Part shown: positions 8,458 to 14,734 of the stretch, piece after piece
Position numbering within the stretch: position 1 is the first letter of the stretch
Layout: each line of letters begins with the position of its first letter
Notes under the pieces: generated by a model
What the model was told of the DNA's origin: nothing
Seen by the model: only the letters and a program-made list of their open reading frames with translations
Database searches by the model: none
Made by a program: the position numbers and the translations under genes
Assembly: GCA_937901335.1 (NCBI GenBank)
Contig: CALCHC010000016.1
Location: 1-15,728, forward strand
DNA length: 15,728 bases
Source: an uncultured Phascolarctobacterium sp.
Lineage (GTDB): Bacteria; Bacillota; Negativicutes; Acidaminococcales; Acidaminococcaceae
Direction of reading: 5' to 3'

Positions 8458-8459
8458 GT

Positions 8460-9578
8460 TTATTTTCCTGCCTTATCTACTTTAATTTTGCTACCTTCGC
8501 GCAATTTGTTTTGACCACGGGTAACGATAAGATCTTTTTCAGAAAGACCGCTCACGATTTCAGCAACTTCTTCGTTGGTATAGCCAACAGCAAGTACACG
8601 ACGATTAACTTTATTTTCTTCGTCTACAACGTATACAGTTTTTTGGTCGTCACGCATAACAATTGCATGTACGGGAATAGTCAGCACGTTTTCGCGCGGT
8701 TCAGCAACCAATTTAACAGTGGTATATACACCTGCACGCAATCCTTCAGGATTTTCCACGCTAATTTCGGTGGAGAAAGTATGTGCCGGTAAATCAGCTA
8801 CGGGAGCAATGCTAGTAATTTTACCTACGATTTCACGATTATTAAAAGCATGCAGTACAATAGTTGCTTCGTTGCCAACAGCAACGCCTGCAATTTGACC
8901 TTCGGGAATATTAACAACTGTTTTCAAAGTGCTAATATCAGCAATAGCAAAAAGCGGAGTACCTGCTTTTGCATAGTAACCTTCTTGGAAGTAACGTTTT
9001 GCAACAATACCGTCAGCAGGAGCTACGATGTTAGTACCACTCAAAGAAGATTCTTTACCACGCAAGTTACCCAGCGCTGCATCAAGTTGAGCTTCTGCAT
9101 TTTCATGAGCAAAGCGGTAATCATCAACGGTTTGTTCAGAAACAGCACCAGCTTGGAAAAGTTTTTCGTAGCGTTCCAAATCACGAGCTGCTTTACGCAA
9201 ATTAGTTTTAGCTTCGATATATTCACCACGAGCTTTCAAAACTTCTGCGTCAGTATCAACTTGTTCTAAAGTTGCCAATACTTGCCCCTTGGTAACTTTG
9301 TCGCCTTCTTTAACGAAAACTTTTTCCACGCGACCGTCAACCTTGGGCGCAACTTCTGCTTGCCATTCCGGATCAAGGCTGCCGGAGAAAATAAGTTCCG
9401 GTCTCAAAGTAACAAGTTGAGGAAATGCAGTTTCTACTGCAATTTCTCTGCCCTTGTTAATTCTAGCAGCACGCTCCTTATTTTTTTGGATATTATCAAA
9501 AATGCGGTAGCCTACCACTAAAGCAAGCAGTACACATAAACCAACTAATATTTTTACACGGCGGTCCTTAAAATTCAT
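8460..9578 (-). CDS. RND efflux periplasmic adaptor (membrane-fusion protein, HlyD/AcrA family)
   Basis: This 372-residue adaptor links an RND pump to an outer-membrane channel. A single N-terminal membrane helix (about 9-27) anchors it. No lipobox cysteine fits, so it is held by the helix rather than as a lipoprotein. Residues 75-105 (VAPKVDGRVEKVFVKEGDKVTKGQVLATL) and 184-215 (IVAPADGIVAKRYFQEGYYAKAGTPLFAI) are the two halves of the lipoyl/barrel-sandwich domain. They flank an alpha-helical hairpin (about 107-180), and beta-barrel and membrane-proximal domains follow. It is the first gene of the run. The ATG at 9576-9578 has GGGGGAAG just upstream. A promoter with a palindrome over the -10 box lies in the 98 bases before it, so the whole pump is probably controlled by a repressor encoded elsewhere. 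Confidence 0.94.
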   Translation of the reverse strand: MNFKDRRVKILVGLCVLLALVVGYRIFDNIQKNKERAARINKGREIAVETAFPQLVTLRPELIFSGSLDPEWQAEVAPKVDGRVEKVFVKEGDKVTKGQVLATLEQVDTDAEVLKARGEYIEAKTNLRKAARDLERYEKLFQAGAVSEQTVDDYRFAHENAEAQLDAALGNLRGKESSLSGTNIVAPADGIVAKRYFQEGYYAKAGTPLFAIADISTLKTVVNIPEGQIAGVAVGNEATIVLHAFNNREIVGKITSIAPVADLPAHTFSTEISVENPEGLRAGVYTTVKLVAEPRENVLTIPVHAIVMRDDQKTVYVVDEENKVNRRVLAVGYTNEEVAEIVSGLSEKDLIVTRGQNKLREGSKIKVDKAGK

Positions 9579-9598
9579 GACACTTCCCCCAATTTTAA

Positions 9599-9617
9599 AT
9601 AATCATAGAATGATTAT
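9599..9617. promoter_or_regulatory. Operator-like palindrome overlapping the efflux promoter
   Basis: ATAATCATAGAATGATTAT is a perfect inverted repeat with 8-base arms and a 3-base centre. It covers most of the -10 box and the expected transcription start. The size and position suit a dimeric repressor of the MarR or TetR type, common controllers of RND pumps, but no such regulator gene is in the window. The regulator family is inference. Confidence 0.6.
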
Positions 9618-9641
9618 AGCATAAAGGTTAAATTGTGACAC
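9613..9641 (-). promoter_or_regulatory. Extended -10 sigma-70-type promoter of the efflux gene run
   Basis: On the minus strand, TGCTATAAT gives a perfect -10 box (9613-9618) with a TGn extension. Seventeen bases upstream is GTGTCA (9636-9641), four of six matches to the -35 consensus. The start site would fall near 9605, giving a leader of about 25-30 bases before the adaptor ATG. This is the only convincing promoter I see for the eight-gene run to its left. Confidence 0.7.
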
Positions 9642-9676
9642 TAAAAACATAAAAAAGACATAATTGAGCACTTTAT

Positions 9677-10222
9677 TTAATTAATGTAAGCAGAAACAAC
9701 TGCACTTACCTCTAAGCTTCCATTTTTCTCGTTACCTTTCGCAGTAAACTCCTGCAAATTTTTAAAGCTTCCTCCCGTTTCCACCGCCTGCAAAAACTTA
9801 ACAAGCTTTTCATAATTTCCCTCAGCTTCCAAATATAAAACTATACTTTGTTTTTTAGAACTCCCCTTGCCATTTTGACGCAAAGCTTTTAATTTTACTC
9901 CACTATCTTCCGCAACACTATGAAGTTCTGCCATTACAACATCTTGCTGTAAATTTTGAGGCAAACGCTTTTCTAAAGCTTGTAGCTTTTCAAGTTGTTC
10001 CTTTTCACTTTGCAAATAGTTCTCCGTTTTAGAAAAGGTTTCATAAATTTTAACCTGCTCATTTATTTTTGAATACTCTCTTTTGGCAAACACCGCTTCC
10101 TCAAATAACGGTACAACTCCAAAATAAATTAAGGATACAAGTAAAATCAACGCAGTACTAAAGCAAAACAAACTCTTCTTTTCTTCGCTAACTTCTTGTA
10201 AATAATTAAGCTTCATCTTCAT
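9677..10222 (-). CDS. PilO-like type IV pilus inner-membrane assembly protein
   Basis: This 181-residue bitopic protein has a short cytoplasmic N-terminus, one membrane helix (about 18-40), a coiled-coil stretch (about 42-88) and a compact periplasmic domain. That is the PilO/GspM layout. Segments such as LPQNLQQDVVMAELHSVAEDSGVKL (about 87-111) and GNYEKLVKFLQAVETG (about 135-150) resemble the PilO ferredoxin-like domain. PilO pairs with PilN to form the inner-membrane platform of the type IV pilus or a related pseudopilus system. The gene starts 8 bases after the PilN-like gene with AAGGGTGA just before the ATG; a second ATG two codons later is possible. It ends the small pilus group; the next gene downstream is an efflux adaptor with its own promoter. 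The assignment rests on layout, motifs and neighbours rather than strong identity. Confidence 0.75.
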   Translation of the reverse strand: MKMKLNYLQEVSEEKKSLFCFSTALILLVSLIYFGVVPLFEEAVFAKREYSKINEQVKIYETFSKTENYLQSEKEQLEKLQALEKRLPQNLQQDVVMAELHSVAEDSGVKLKALRQNGKGSSKKQSIVLYLEAEGNYEKLVKFLQAVETGGSFKNLQEFTAKGNEKNGSLEVSAVVSAYIN

Positions 10223-10230
10223 TCACCCTT

Positions 10231-11100
10231 CTATTTTCCGTAAAGAACTATCTTATAACCAATAAGTTCTCCTTTAATGGCGTTTGTTTCTACAAGTGTT
10301 ACCTTGCTAAAATTTTTAGTTACTTGCAAATTATCGATAAGATTTTTAATTTGCTCTATTTTTTTAGCCTTGCCTTGTAGCTCCACAACTTGGCTTGCAT
10401 CCCTTTGTTTTATAGTAGTAAGCCAACAATCTTGAGAAACACTTGCTCCAAGAACAGGTAAGAGTTCACTCCACAGCATTCTTTCTTTTTCCAACTTTGC
10501 AATGGCTGTAGAAAAAGCCTTTATTTTTCGAGTCCTTGCTTCCCACTTTTCGTATCGCTCTTGCCACAGATGAATTGCTTGTAAATTTGCTTGTACTTCT
10601 CGCAATTTAGAAACTTGTATCGTTTTATAACACCACGCTACAGCAAAAAGCGCAGTTCCTAAAACTAAAAGAAATATTGTTCCAAGCCTATACAATTTCG
10701 TTTTGGGAAGCAGCCTTCTTTTTTGACCATCAGGCAATAAATTCAAAGTATCTGCTTCGTCACTTGAAACATTTACTTGTGTTAGCACAAGACCTTGCAT
10801 TTTGGCTTCTTCCTCTAATTCCTGCACAAGGCTTTTCAAAACTACATACACTTGTAAATTTTCCATGCCATCACTCAACCCCAAGGACTTATAAGCAAAA
10901 TAATAAGTTCCGTCTTCAAAAGGAACGTGCAAAGGTAATTCCCAACGTACTGCTTCTGCAACTTCCTTTTTAGGCATCACTGGCAAGACAAGTTTACAGG
11001 TAAATACATGCTCCTCTTTTAAGATAACAACCTTCTGTTTTTCAAGAGGTACTTTATATAAACTACTTAACTTCTCAATCCAAGCAAAATACTTTTTCAT
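10231..11100 (-). CDS. PilN-like type IV pilus protein with a PilM-like N-terminal segment
   Basis: The 289-residue protein appears to be composite. Residues 25-75 resemble the middle of the actin-like PilM/MshI family (EVAEAVRWELPLHVPF, like the LRWE...PF segment of PilM). The nucleotide-binding motifs of PilM are missing. LNLLP at 119-123 is the start motif of PilN. A membrane helix (about 140-157), a coiled coil (160-205) and a periplasmic domain with LWSELLPVLGASVSQDCWLTTI (about 209-230) follow, as in PilN. I chose the ATG at 11098-11100 because AAAGGA lies seven to eight bases upstream. The open frame can be extended to a TTG at 11148, which would overlap the peptidase gene and has no good ribosome site. 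It probably joins PilO in the alignment complex of the inner membrane and may replace separate PilM and PilN. Confidence 0.75.
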   Translation of the reverse strand: MKKYFAWIEKLSSLYKVPLEKQKVVILKEEHVFTCKLVLPVMPKKEVAEAVRWELPLHVPFEDGTYYFAYKSLGLSDGMENLQVYVVLKSLVQELEEEAKMQGLVLTQVNVSSDEADTLNLLPDGQKRRLLPKTKLYRLGTIFLLVLGTALFAVAWCYKTIQVSKLREVQANLQAIHLWQERYEKWEARTRKIKAFSTAIAKLEKERMLWSELLPVLGASVSQDCWLTTIKQRDASQVVELQGKAKKIEQIKNLIDNLQVTKNFSKVTLVETNAIKGELIGYKIVLYGK

Positions 11101-11123
11101 ATTTCTATCCTTTCTAAAAAGCT

Positions 11124-11582
11124 TCACAACCATAAACTCCAATACCAAGCAAAAAGCTCCTTACCACATAAAAGACTCACCCATCCGCTTACGCACAAGT
11201 AAGGTCCAAAGGGAATAGCGTCCTTACGACTTTTAATTCCAGTTAATAGTAAGAAAACGCCAACAACTCCACCGAAAATGAAAGCCAGTAATAAACATAA
11301 AAGGCTTTGCTCTAACCCAAGCCACACTCCTAAAACAAAGGCAAGCTTAACATCGCCAAAGCCCATTCCGCCCCTACTTACCCAATAAATTATGAGCATA
11401 ATTGCAACGCTTGCCATTGCTCCCTGCACAGCATCCCACATATTGCTAAAATAGTAGGCGTAGATTACACCAGTTACCATTAACAAGGTAGATACTTCAT
11501 CATAAAGAAGTTGCTCTTTACAATCGGTATAGATGTGAATAATTAGTGCTATAGTAAAAATTAAAAGTAAGATCTCGTACAC
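11124..11582 (-). CDS. Minimal prepilin peptidase (A24 family, catalytic domain only)
   Basis: This 152-residue membrane aspartyl protease cleaves the leader of type IV prepilins. The two catalytic aspartates are visible: D20 in IYTDCKEQLLYDEV and D77 in the GxGD motif GGMGFGDVKL. IPFGPYL (about 123-129) is the usual C-terminal family motif. About five hydrophobic segments are present. Full PilD proteins are around 250-290 residues with an extra N-terminal domain that has zinc-binding cysteines and N-methylates the mature pilin. That domain is absent, so methylation must come from elsewhere or not occur. The start is GTG at 11580-11582 with AAAGGAG seven bases upstream. It is the first gene of the pilus group, just after a palindromic repeat element. 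No pilin substrate gene is seen here. Confidence 0.88.
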   Translation of the reverse strand: MYEILLLIFTIALIIHIYTDCKEQLLYDEVSTLLMVTGVIYAYYFSNMWDAVQGAMASVAIMLIIYWVSRGGMGFGDVKLAFVLGVWLGLEQSLLCLLLAFIFGGVVGVFLLLTGIKSRKDAIPFGPYLCVSGWVSLLCGKELFAWYWSLWL

Positions 11583-11599
11583 TCAAACACTCCTTTCAA

Positions 11600-11713
11600 C
11601 TCCCTCCGTCATCGCTACGCGATGCCACCTCCCTCAAAGAAGGAGGCCTCTTTAAAACTACTTTAACAAGAAGGCTCCCTCATGAGGGAGCTGTCGCAAA
11701 GCGACTGAGGGAG
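11600..11713. repeat. Inverted pair of palindromic intergenic repeats (MITE/REP-like element)
   Basis: The 114-bp element is bounded by CTCCCTC (11600-11606) and GAGGGAG (11707-11713). The outer 11 bases of the two ends match at 10 positions in inverted orientation. The left unit contains the hairpin CATCGC-tac-GCGATG (11610-11624). The right unit contains GCTCCCTC-at-GAGGGAGC (11674-11691) and GTCGC-aaa-GCGAC (11693-11705). Read in opposite directions the two units align as diverged copies of one repeat. It has no coding capacity and sits between the ppsA terminator and the ribosome site of the prepilin peptidase gene. It looks like a small non-autonomous repeat spread in the genome. Confidence 0.7.
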
Positions 11714-11714
11714 T

Positions 11715-11761
11715 AAAAAAAGGCTCCTGTACTGCAAAGTAATGCTAATACAGGAGCCTTT
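11715..11761 (-). terminator. Intrinsic terminator of ppsA
   Basis: On the minus strand a perfect 13-bp stem (AAAGGCTCCTGTA with TACAGGAGCCTTT, outer ends at 11761 and 11719) encloses a 17-base loop. It runs directly into seven T residues (11721-11715). It begins 35 bases after the ppsA stop codon and should separate ppsA from the pilus genes downstream. Confidence 0.92.
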
Positions 11762-11796
11762 AATGCTCTTGAGAATTATTTAATTGTCGGTAAAAA

Positions 11797-14178
11797 TTAC
11801 CAGGTCAAATCTTCAACTTCTGCGCGACCACGACCGGTAAGAGCGTCGAGCATTACGCGTTGTTCAACTTGAGCAACGAGTTTTTTGGTGAATTTAACAG
11901 TATCCGGGTTAACGGAGATGCTGTCGATACCGCTCTTAATGAGGAATTCGCAGAATTCAGGATATACGCTGGGAGCTTGACCGCAGATGGAAACGGTTTT
12001 GCCGTCTTTGTGAGCAACGTCGATGAGGTGACGAATTGCACGTTTAACAGCAAGGTTACGTTCATCATAGATGTGGGATACGGTATCGTTGTCACGGTCG
12101 CAACCCAATACGAGCATGGTCAAGTCATTGGAGCCGATGGAGTAACCATCAACATATTTATTGAATTGGTCAGCCAAGATGATGTTAGCAGGAATTTCTG
12201 CCATCAACCAAACTTTGAAGTCTTTGCTACGAGCAAGACCGCAGCTAGCCATGATGTTAACTACTTTTTCACATTCTTCTACGTTACGGCAGAACGGAAT
12301 CATTACATGGAGGTTTTTCAAGCCGAATTCTTCGCGAACTTTACGAACAGCGAGGCATTCCAGTTTGAAAGCGTCGATGTATTTGGGGTCATAGTAACGA
12401 GAAGCACCGCGCCAGCCGAGGAGTGCGGAAGGTTCGTACGGTTCGAATTCGTCGCCACCTTTGAGGTCACGATATTCGCTGGATTTGAAATCGCTGAAGC
12501 GGAGGGTAACCGGTCTCGGAGCCATAGCTTGGCAAACTTGACGCATACCTTCTGCCAATTGGTCTACAACTTTTTCAGGTTGACCAATTTTAATCAAGTG
12601 CAACGGATGTTCGTGGATGTAAGTGGTCCAGATGAATTCTTCACGCATCAAACCAATGCCATCGCAAGGCAGGTTGGAATATTTTTCTGCCAATTCGGGG
12701 TCACCGAGGTTCATATAAACTTTGGTGCCGGTGGGCGGGAAGTATTCAGCAACAACAGCGCCTTGTTGAGCAGCTTGTTCTTTTTTAGGTTCTTCGAGGA
12801 TACCTTCATATACTACACCGTGAGTAGCGTCGATGGTTACATCAATGCCGTCAGGAATAGTGGTGGTAGCAGCTTCGCCACGGCTCTTAGTACCTACGAT
12901 GCAGGGAATACCCAATTCGCGGGAAACGATGGAAGCATGGCAGGTCATACCGCCGCTATCAGTAACGATAGCTTTCGCTTTTTTCATTGCCGGAACCCAG
13001 TCGGGAGCGGTCATTTCAGTTACAAGGATTTCGCCTTCTTTGAATTCGTCAATGCGGGACGGATCCAAAATAACGTGTACTCTACCAGAAACTTGACCCG
13101 GGGAAGCAGGCAAGCCTTTTACGATAACTTTGCGATCAGTGGTCACAGCTTTTTTCTCCTCTTTCGGTGCACCATTTTCTTTATTACGACGGCTCCATAC
13201 GGTTTCCGGACGAGCTTGGAGAATCCACAATTTACCATCGCGTTCATCTACGCCCCATTCCATATCCATGTAGCAGCCATAGTGTTCTTCAATCTTTTTA
13301 GCATAGCCAGCCAATTCGATGATTTGTTCATCGGTCAGCTTTTGCATGTTTTGCTCATCAAGAGCTACCATTTGTTCTTCGCAGTCGCCGCCAGCTTTGC
13401 GAACCAATTTTACATCTTGACCGTTAACATTTTTCTCAAGGATTTTGTGAGTTTTTTTGCAAACGGTGTAGTTGTCAGGAGTTACAGTGCCTTGAACAAC
13501 ATATTCGCCCAAGCCCCAAGCAGCTTCCATCAAAATGTTTTGGTCATCGCCAGTTGCAACGTTAACGGTGAACATAACGCCTGCAGCTTTGGAGAATACC
13601 ATCATTTGAACTGCTGCACTCAGAGCAACGTCTAAATGGTCAAAGCCTTGTTTTTCACGATAGTAAACAGCGCGGTCGGTAAAGCAGGAAGCATAGCATT
13701 CTTTAACTTTAGCGATGATGGTTTCAGCGCCTTGTACATTCAAGTAGGTATCTTGTTGACCAGCGAAGCTTGCGTCCGGCAAATCTTCTGCAGTAGCAGA
13801 GCTGCGAACTGCAACATACGGTTGGTCGATATTCATTTTTTTACCAAGTTCTTCGTAAGCTGCTGCGATAGCATCTTGCAAATCTTGGGGCATTTCTTTA
13901 TCAAGGATTGCTTGGCGGATACGAGCGCAAACGTCACGCAACAAAGCGCTGTTTTCAACGTCGGTCAATTCGCCAACCAGTTCACGTACTTCATTGTCCA
14001 AACCACTTTTTTCAAAGAAGTATCTGTAAGCGTGAGCAGTAGTAGCGAAGCCATACGGTACGGGAACGTCAACTTTAGCGGTCATTTCGCCCAAAGAAGA
14101 AGATTTGCCGCCAACAATCGCAACGTCTTCTCTTTCAAGTTGTTCAAACCAAAGCAGGAACTGTTTTTCTTTTTCCAT
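11797..14178 (-). CDS. ppsA: Phosphoenolpyruvate synthase (pyruvate, water dikinase)
   Basis: PpsA makes phosphoenolpyruvate from pyruvate, ATP and water, giving AMP and phosphate; it opens gluconeogenesis from pyruvate or lactate. The 793-residue length equals that of the E. coli enzyme. Domains in order are the ATP-grasp-like nucleotide-binding domain (1-325; VGGKSSSLGEM at 22-32, VRSSATAEDLPDASFAGQQDTYLNV at 124-148) and a charged linker (330-350). The swivelling phosphohistidine domain has SGGMTCHASIVSRELGIPCIVGT, with catalytic H414. The C-terminal PEP/pyruvate barrel (475-793) has IGLMREEF, EIPANIILAD, IGSNDLTMLVLG and ICGQAPS, with Cys732 as the likely general acid. The ATG at 14176-14178 has AGGAGA upstream. 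It stands alone between its own promoter and terminator. Across about 770 codons it uses TTA, CTA or TCA only once, unlike its neighbours, which points to high expression. A palindrome over its -10 box suggests repression. Confidence 0.97.
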   Translation of the reverse strand: MEKEKQFLLWFEQLEREDVAIVGGKSSSLGEMTAKVDVPVPYGFATTAHAYRYFFEKSGLDNEVRELVGELTDVENSALLRDVCARIRQAILDKEMPQDLQDAIAAAYEELGKKMNIDQPYVAVRSSATAEDLPDASFAGQQDTYLNVQGAETIIAKVKECYASCFTDRAVYYREKQGFDHLDVALSAAVQMMVFSKAAGVMFTVNVATGDDQNILMEAAWGLGEYVVQGTVTPDNYTVCKKTHKILEKNVNGQDVKLVRKAGGDCEEQMVALDEQNMQKLTDEQIIELAGYAKKIEEHYGCYMDMEWGVDERDGKLWILQARPETVWSRRNKENGAPKEEKKAVTTDRKVIVKGLPASPGQVSGRVHVILDPSRIDEFKEGEILVTEMTAPDWVPAMKKAKAIVTDSGGMTCHASIVSRELGIPCIVGTKSRGEAATTTIPDGIDVTIDATHGVVYEGILEEPKKEQAAQQGAVVAEYFPPTGTKVYMNLGDPELAEKYSNLPCDGIGLMREEFIWTTYIHEHPLHLIKIGQPEKVVDQLAEGMRQVCQAMAPRPVTLRFSDFKSSEYRDLKGGDEFEPYEPSALLGWRGASRYYDPKYIDAFKLECLAVRKVREEFGLKNLHVMIPFCRNVEECEKVVNIMASCGLARSKDFKVWLMAEIPANIILADQFNKYVDGYSIGSNDLTMLVLGCDRDNDTVSHIYDERNLAVKRAIRHLIDVAHKDGKTVSICGQAPSVYPEFCEFLIKSGIDSISVNPDTVKFTKKLVAQVEQRVMLDALTGRGRAEVEDLTW

Positions 14179-14224
14179 GATTAACTCTCCTTTTATAATA
14201 TACTTATTCTGGGAAACTTATTTA

Positions 14225-14242
14225 ATATAGTGTACACTATAT
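14225..14242. promoter_or_regulatory. Perfect 18-bp palindrome over the ppsA -10 box and start site
   Basis: ATATAGTGTACACTATAT is an exact palindrome without spacer. It covers the whole -10 hexamer and runs into the expected start site. The centre GTGTACAC recalls GntR-type operators, but that is only a resemblance. A bound protein here would block RNA polymerase, so ppsA is probably repressed under some condition, perhaps by carbon source. No regulator gene is adjacent. Confidence 0.72.
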
Positions 14243-14264
14243 CATATTTATTTTTCACTTTCAA
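14236..14264 (-). promoter_or_regulatory. Sigma-70-type promoter of ppsA
   Basis: On the minus strand TTGAAA (14264-14259) and TATAGT (14241-14236) each match the consensus at five of six positions and are separated by exactly 17 bases. The start site would fall near 14229, leaving a leader of about 50 bases that ends in a good ribosome site. Confidence 0.82.
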
Positions 14265-14389
14265 GAGCTTTACACAAAAATATCGCAACATATTTTTCTG
14301 CGCATAACTCTCGCAATTACTGTTAAGACTTCTACAAAAAAGAGGTTTCTCCTGCTACAAAAACGCCTCAATTAAAACTAAATACAAGC

Positions 14390-14418
14390 TTTTTTATTGG
14401 AAGGAAACGTGCTAAAAT
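14390..14418 (+). promoter_or_regulatory. Probable extended -10 promoter of the small acidic protein gene
   Basis: TGCTAAAAT places an extended -10 box at 14413-14418. The -35 region is a poor match (a T-run at 14390-14395), as is common where a TGn extension is present. The ribosome site GGAGG (14435-14439) and ATG (14448) follow within 30 bases. It diverges from the ppsA promoter. Confidence 0.5.
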
Positions 14419-14447
14419 TAACGTAGCAAAATTTGGAGGACAAGGAC

Positions 14448-14672
14448 ATGCAAGCACAACACTTTGAAATAAATAACGCTCCTATTCCTTTTTACTTTGA
14501 CGATGGTCACGGTGATTACAGCCGTAGCTACGAACGCAGCGATGATGATTTTGATTACGCTGATTATTCTACTGACCACCGCGACAACAACTTCCGCAAT
14601 TTCGAAAAGAAACGTAAGCCTAACAAAACTAAAGAGCAAATCATCCAAGATTTGTTAAAACGTTGGGATTGA
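14448..14672 (+). CDS. Small charged protein of unknown function (74 residues)
   Basis: I do not recognise this protein. The ATG at 14448 has a strong GGAGG eight bases upstream, and a promoter and terminator bracket it, so it looks like a real single-gene unit. The frame can be extended to a TTG at 14433, but that codon overlaps the ribosome site. The protein has two parts. Residues 11-45 are rich in Asp, Tyr, Phe and Ser (FYFDDGHGDYSRSYER, DDDFDYADYSTDHRD) and probably unstructured. Residues 52-74 are basic then helical (FEKKRKPNKTKEQIIQDLLKRWD). No signal peptide, membrane helix or metal-binding Cys/His cluster is seen. The layout could suit a small DNA- or RNA-associated or adaptor protein, but this is only a guess from composition. 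It is divergent from ppsA and the gap between them is 269 bases. Confidence 0.72.
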   Translation: MQAQHFEINNAPIPFYFDDGHGDYSRSYERSDDDFDYADYSTDHRDNNFRNFEKKRKPNKTKEQIIQDLLKRWD

Positions 14673-14695
14673 GTAATTGAATATGCTATATACAC

Positions 14696-14734
14696 AAAAA
14701 GCCCCCGCTCCAATGAGCGGGGGCATTAGTTTTT
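14696..14734 (+). terminator. GC-rich hairpin terminator, probably working in both directions
   Basis: GCCCCCGCTC (14701-14710) and GAGCGGGGGC (14715-14724) form a perfect 10-bp stem with loop CAAT. On the plus strand ATTAGTTTTT follows, ending the small-protein gene 28 bases after its stop codon. On the minus strand five T residues follow directly (14700-14696), an even better terminator, but no minus-strand gene is seen to its right. Confidence 0.85.

Noticed and set aside
9618..9676. Intrinsic terminator after the PilO-like gene
   Set aside because: There is a T-run on the minus strand (TTTTTT before 9650) but no stem of useful length before it, so readthrough into the efflux genes cannot be excluded.
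11101..11148. Extended N-terminus of the PilN-like protein starting at TTG 11148
   Set aside because: It would overlap the peptidase gene by 25 bases and lacks a ribosome site, while the ATG at 11100 has AAAGGA at good spacing.
11860..14184. Two long plus-strand open frames (591 and 182 codons) antisense to ppsA
   Set aside because: They are codon-aligned with ppsA and exist only because it avoids TTA, CTA and TCA. The translations are low-complexity, Phe/Asn/Ser-rich and resemble no family, and ppsA is fully supported on the other strand.
14418..14648. Minus-strand open frame opposite the small acidic protein gene
   Set aside because: The Val/Ile-rich translation mirrors GAT/GAC codons of the plus-strand gene, which has the ribosome site, promoter and terminator.
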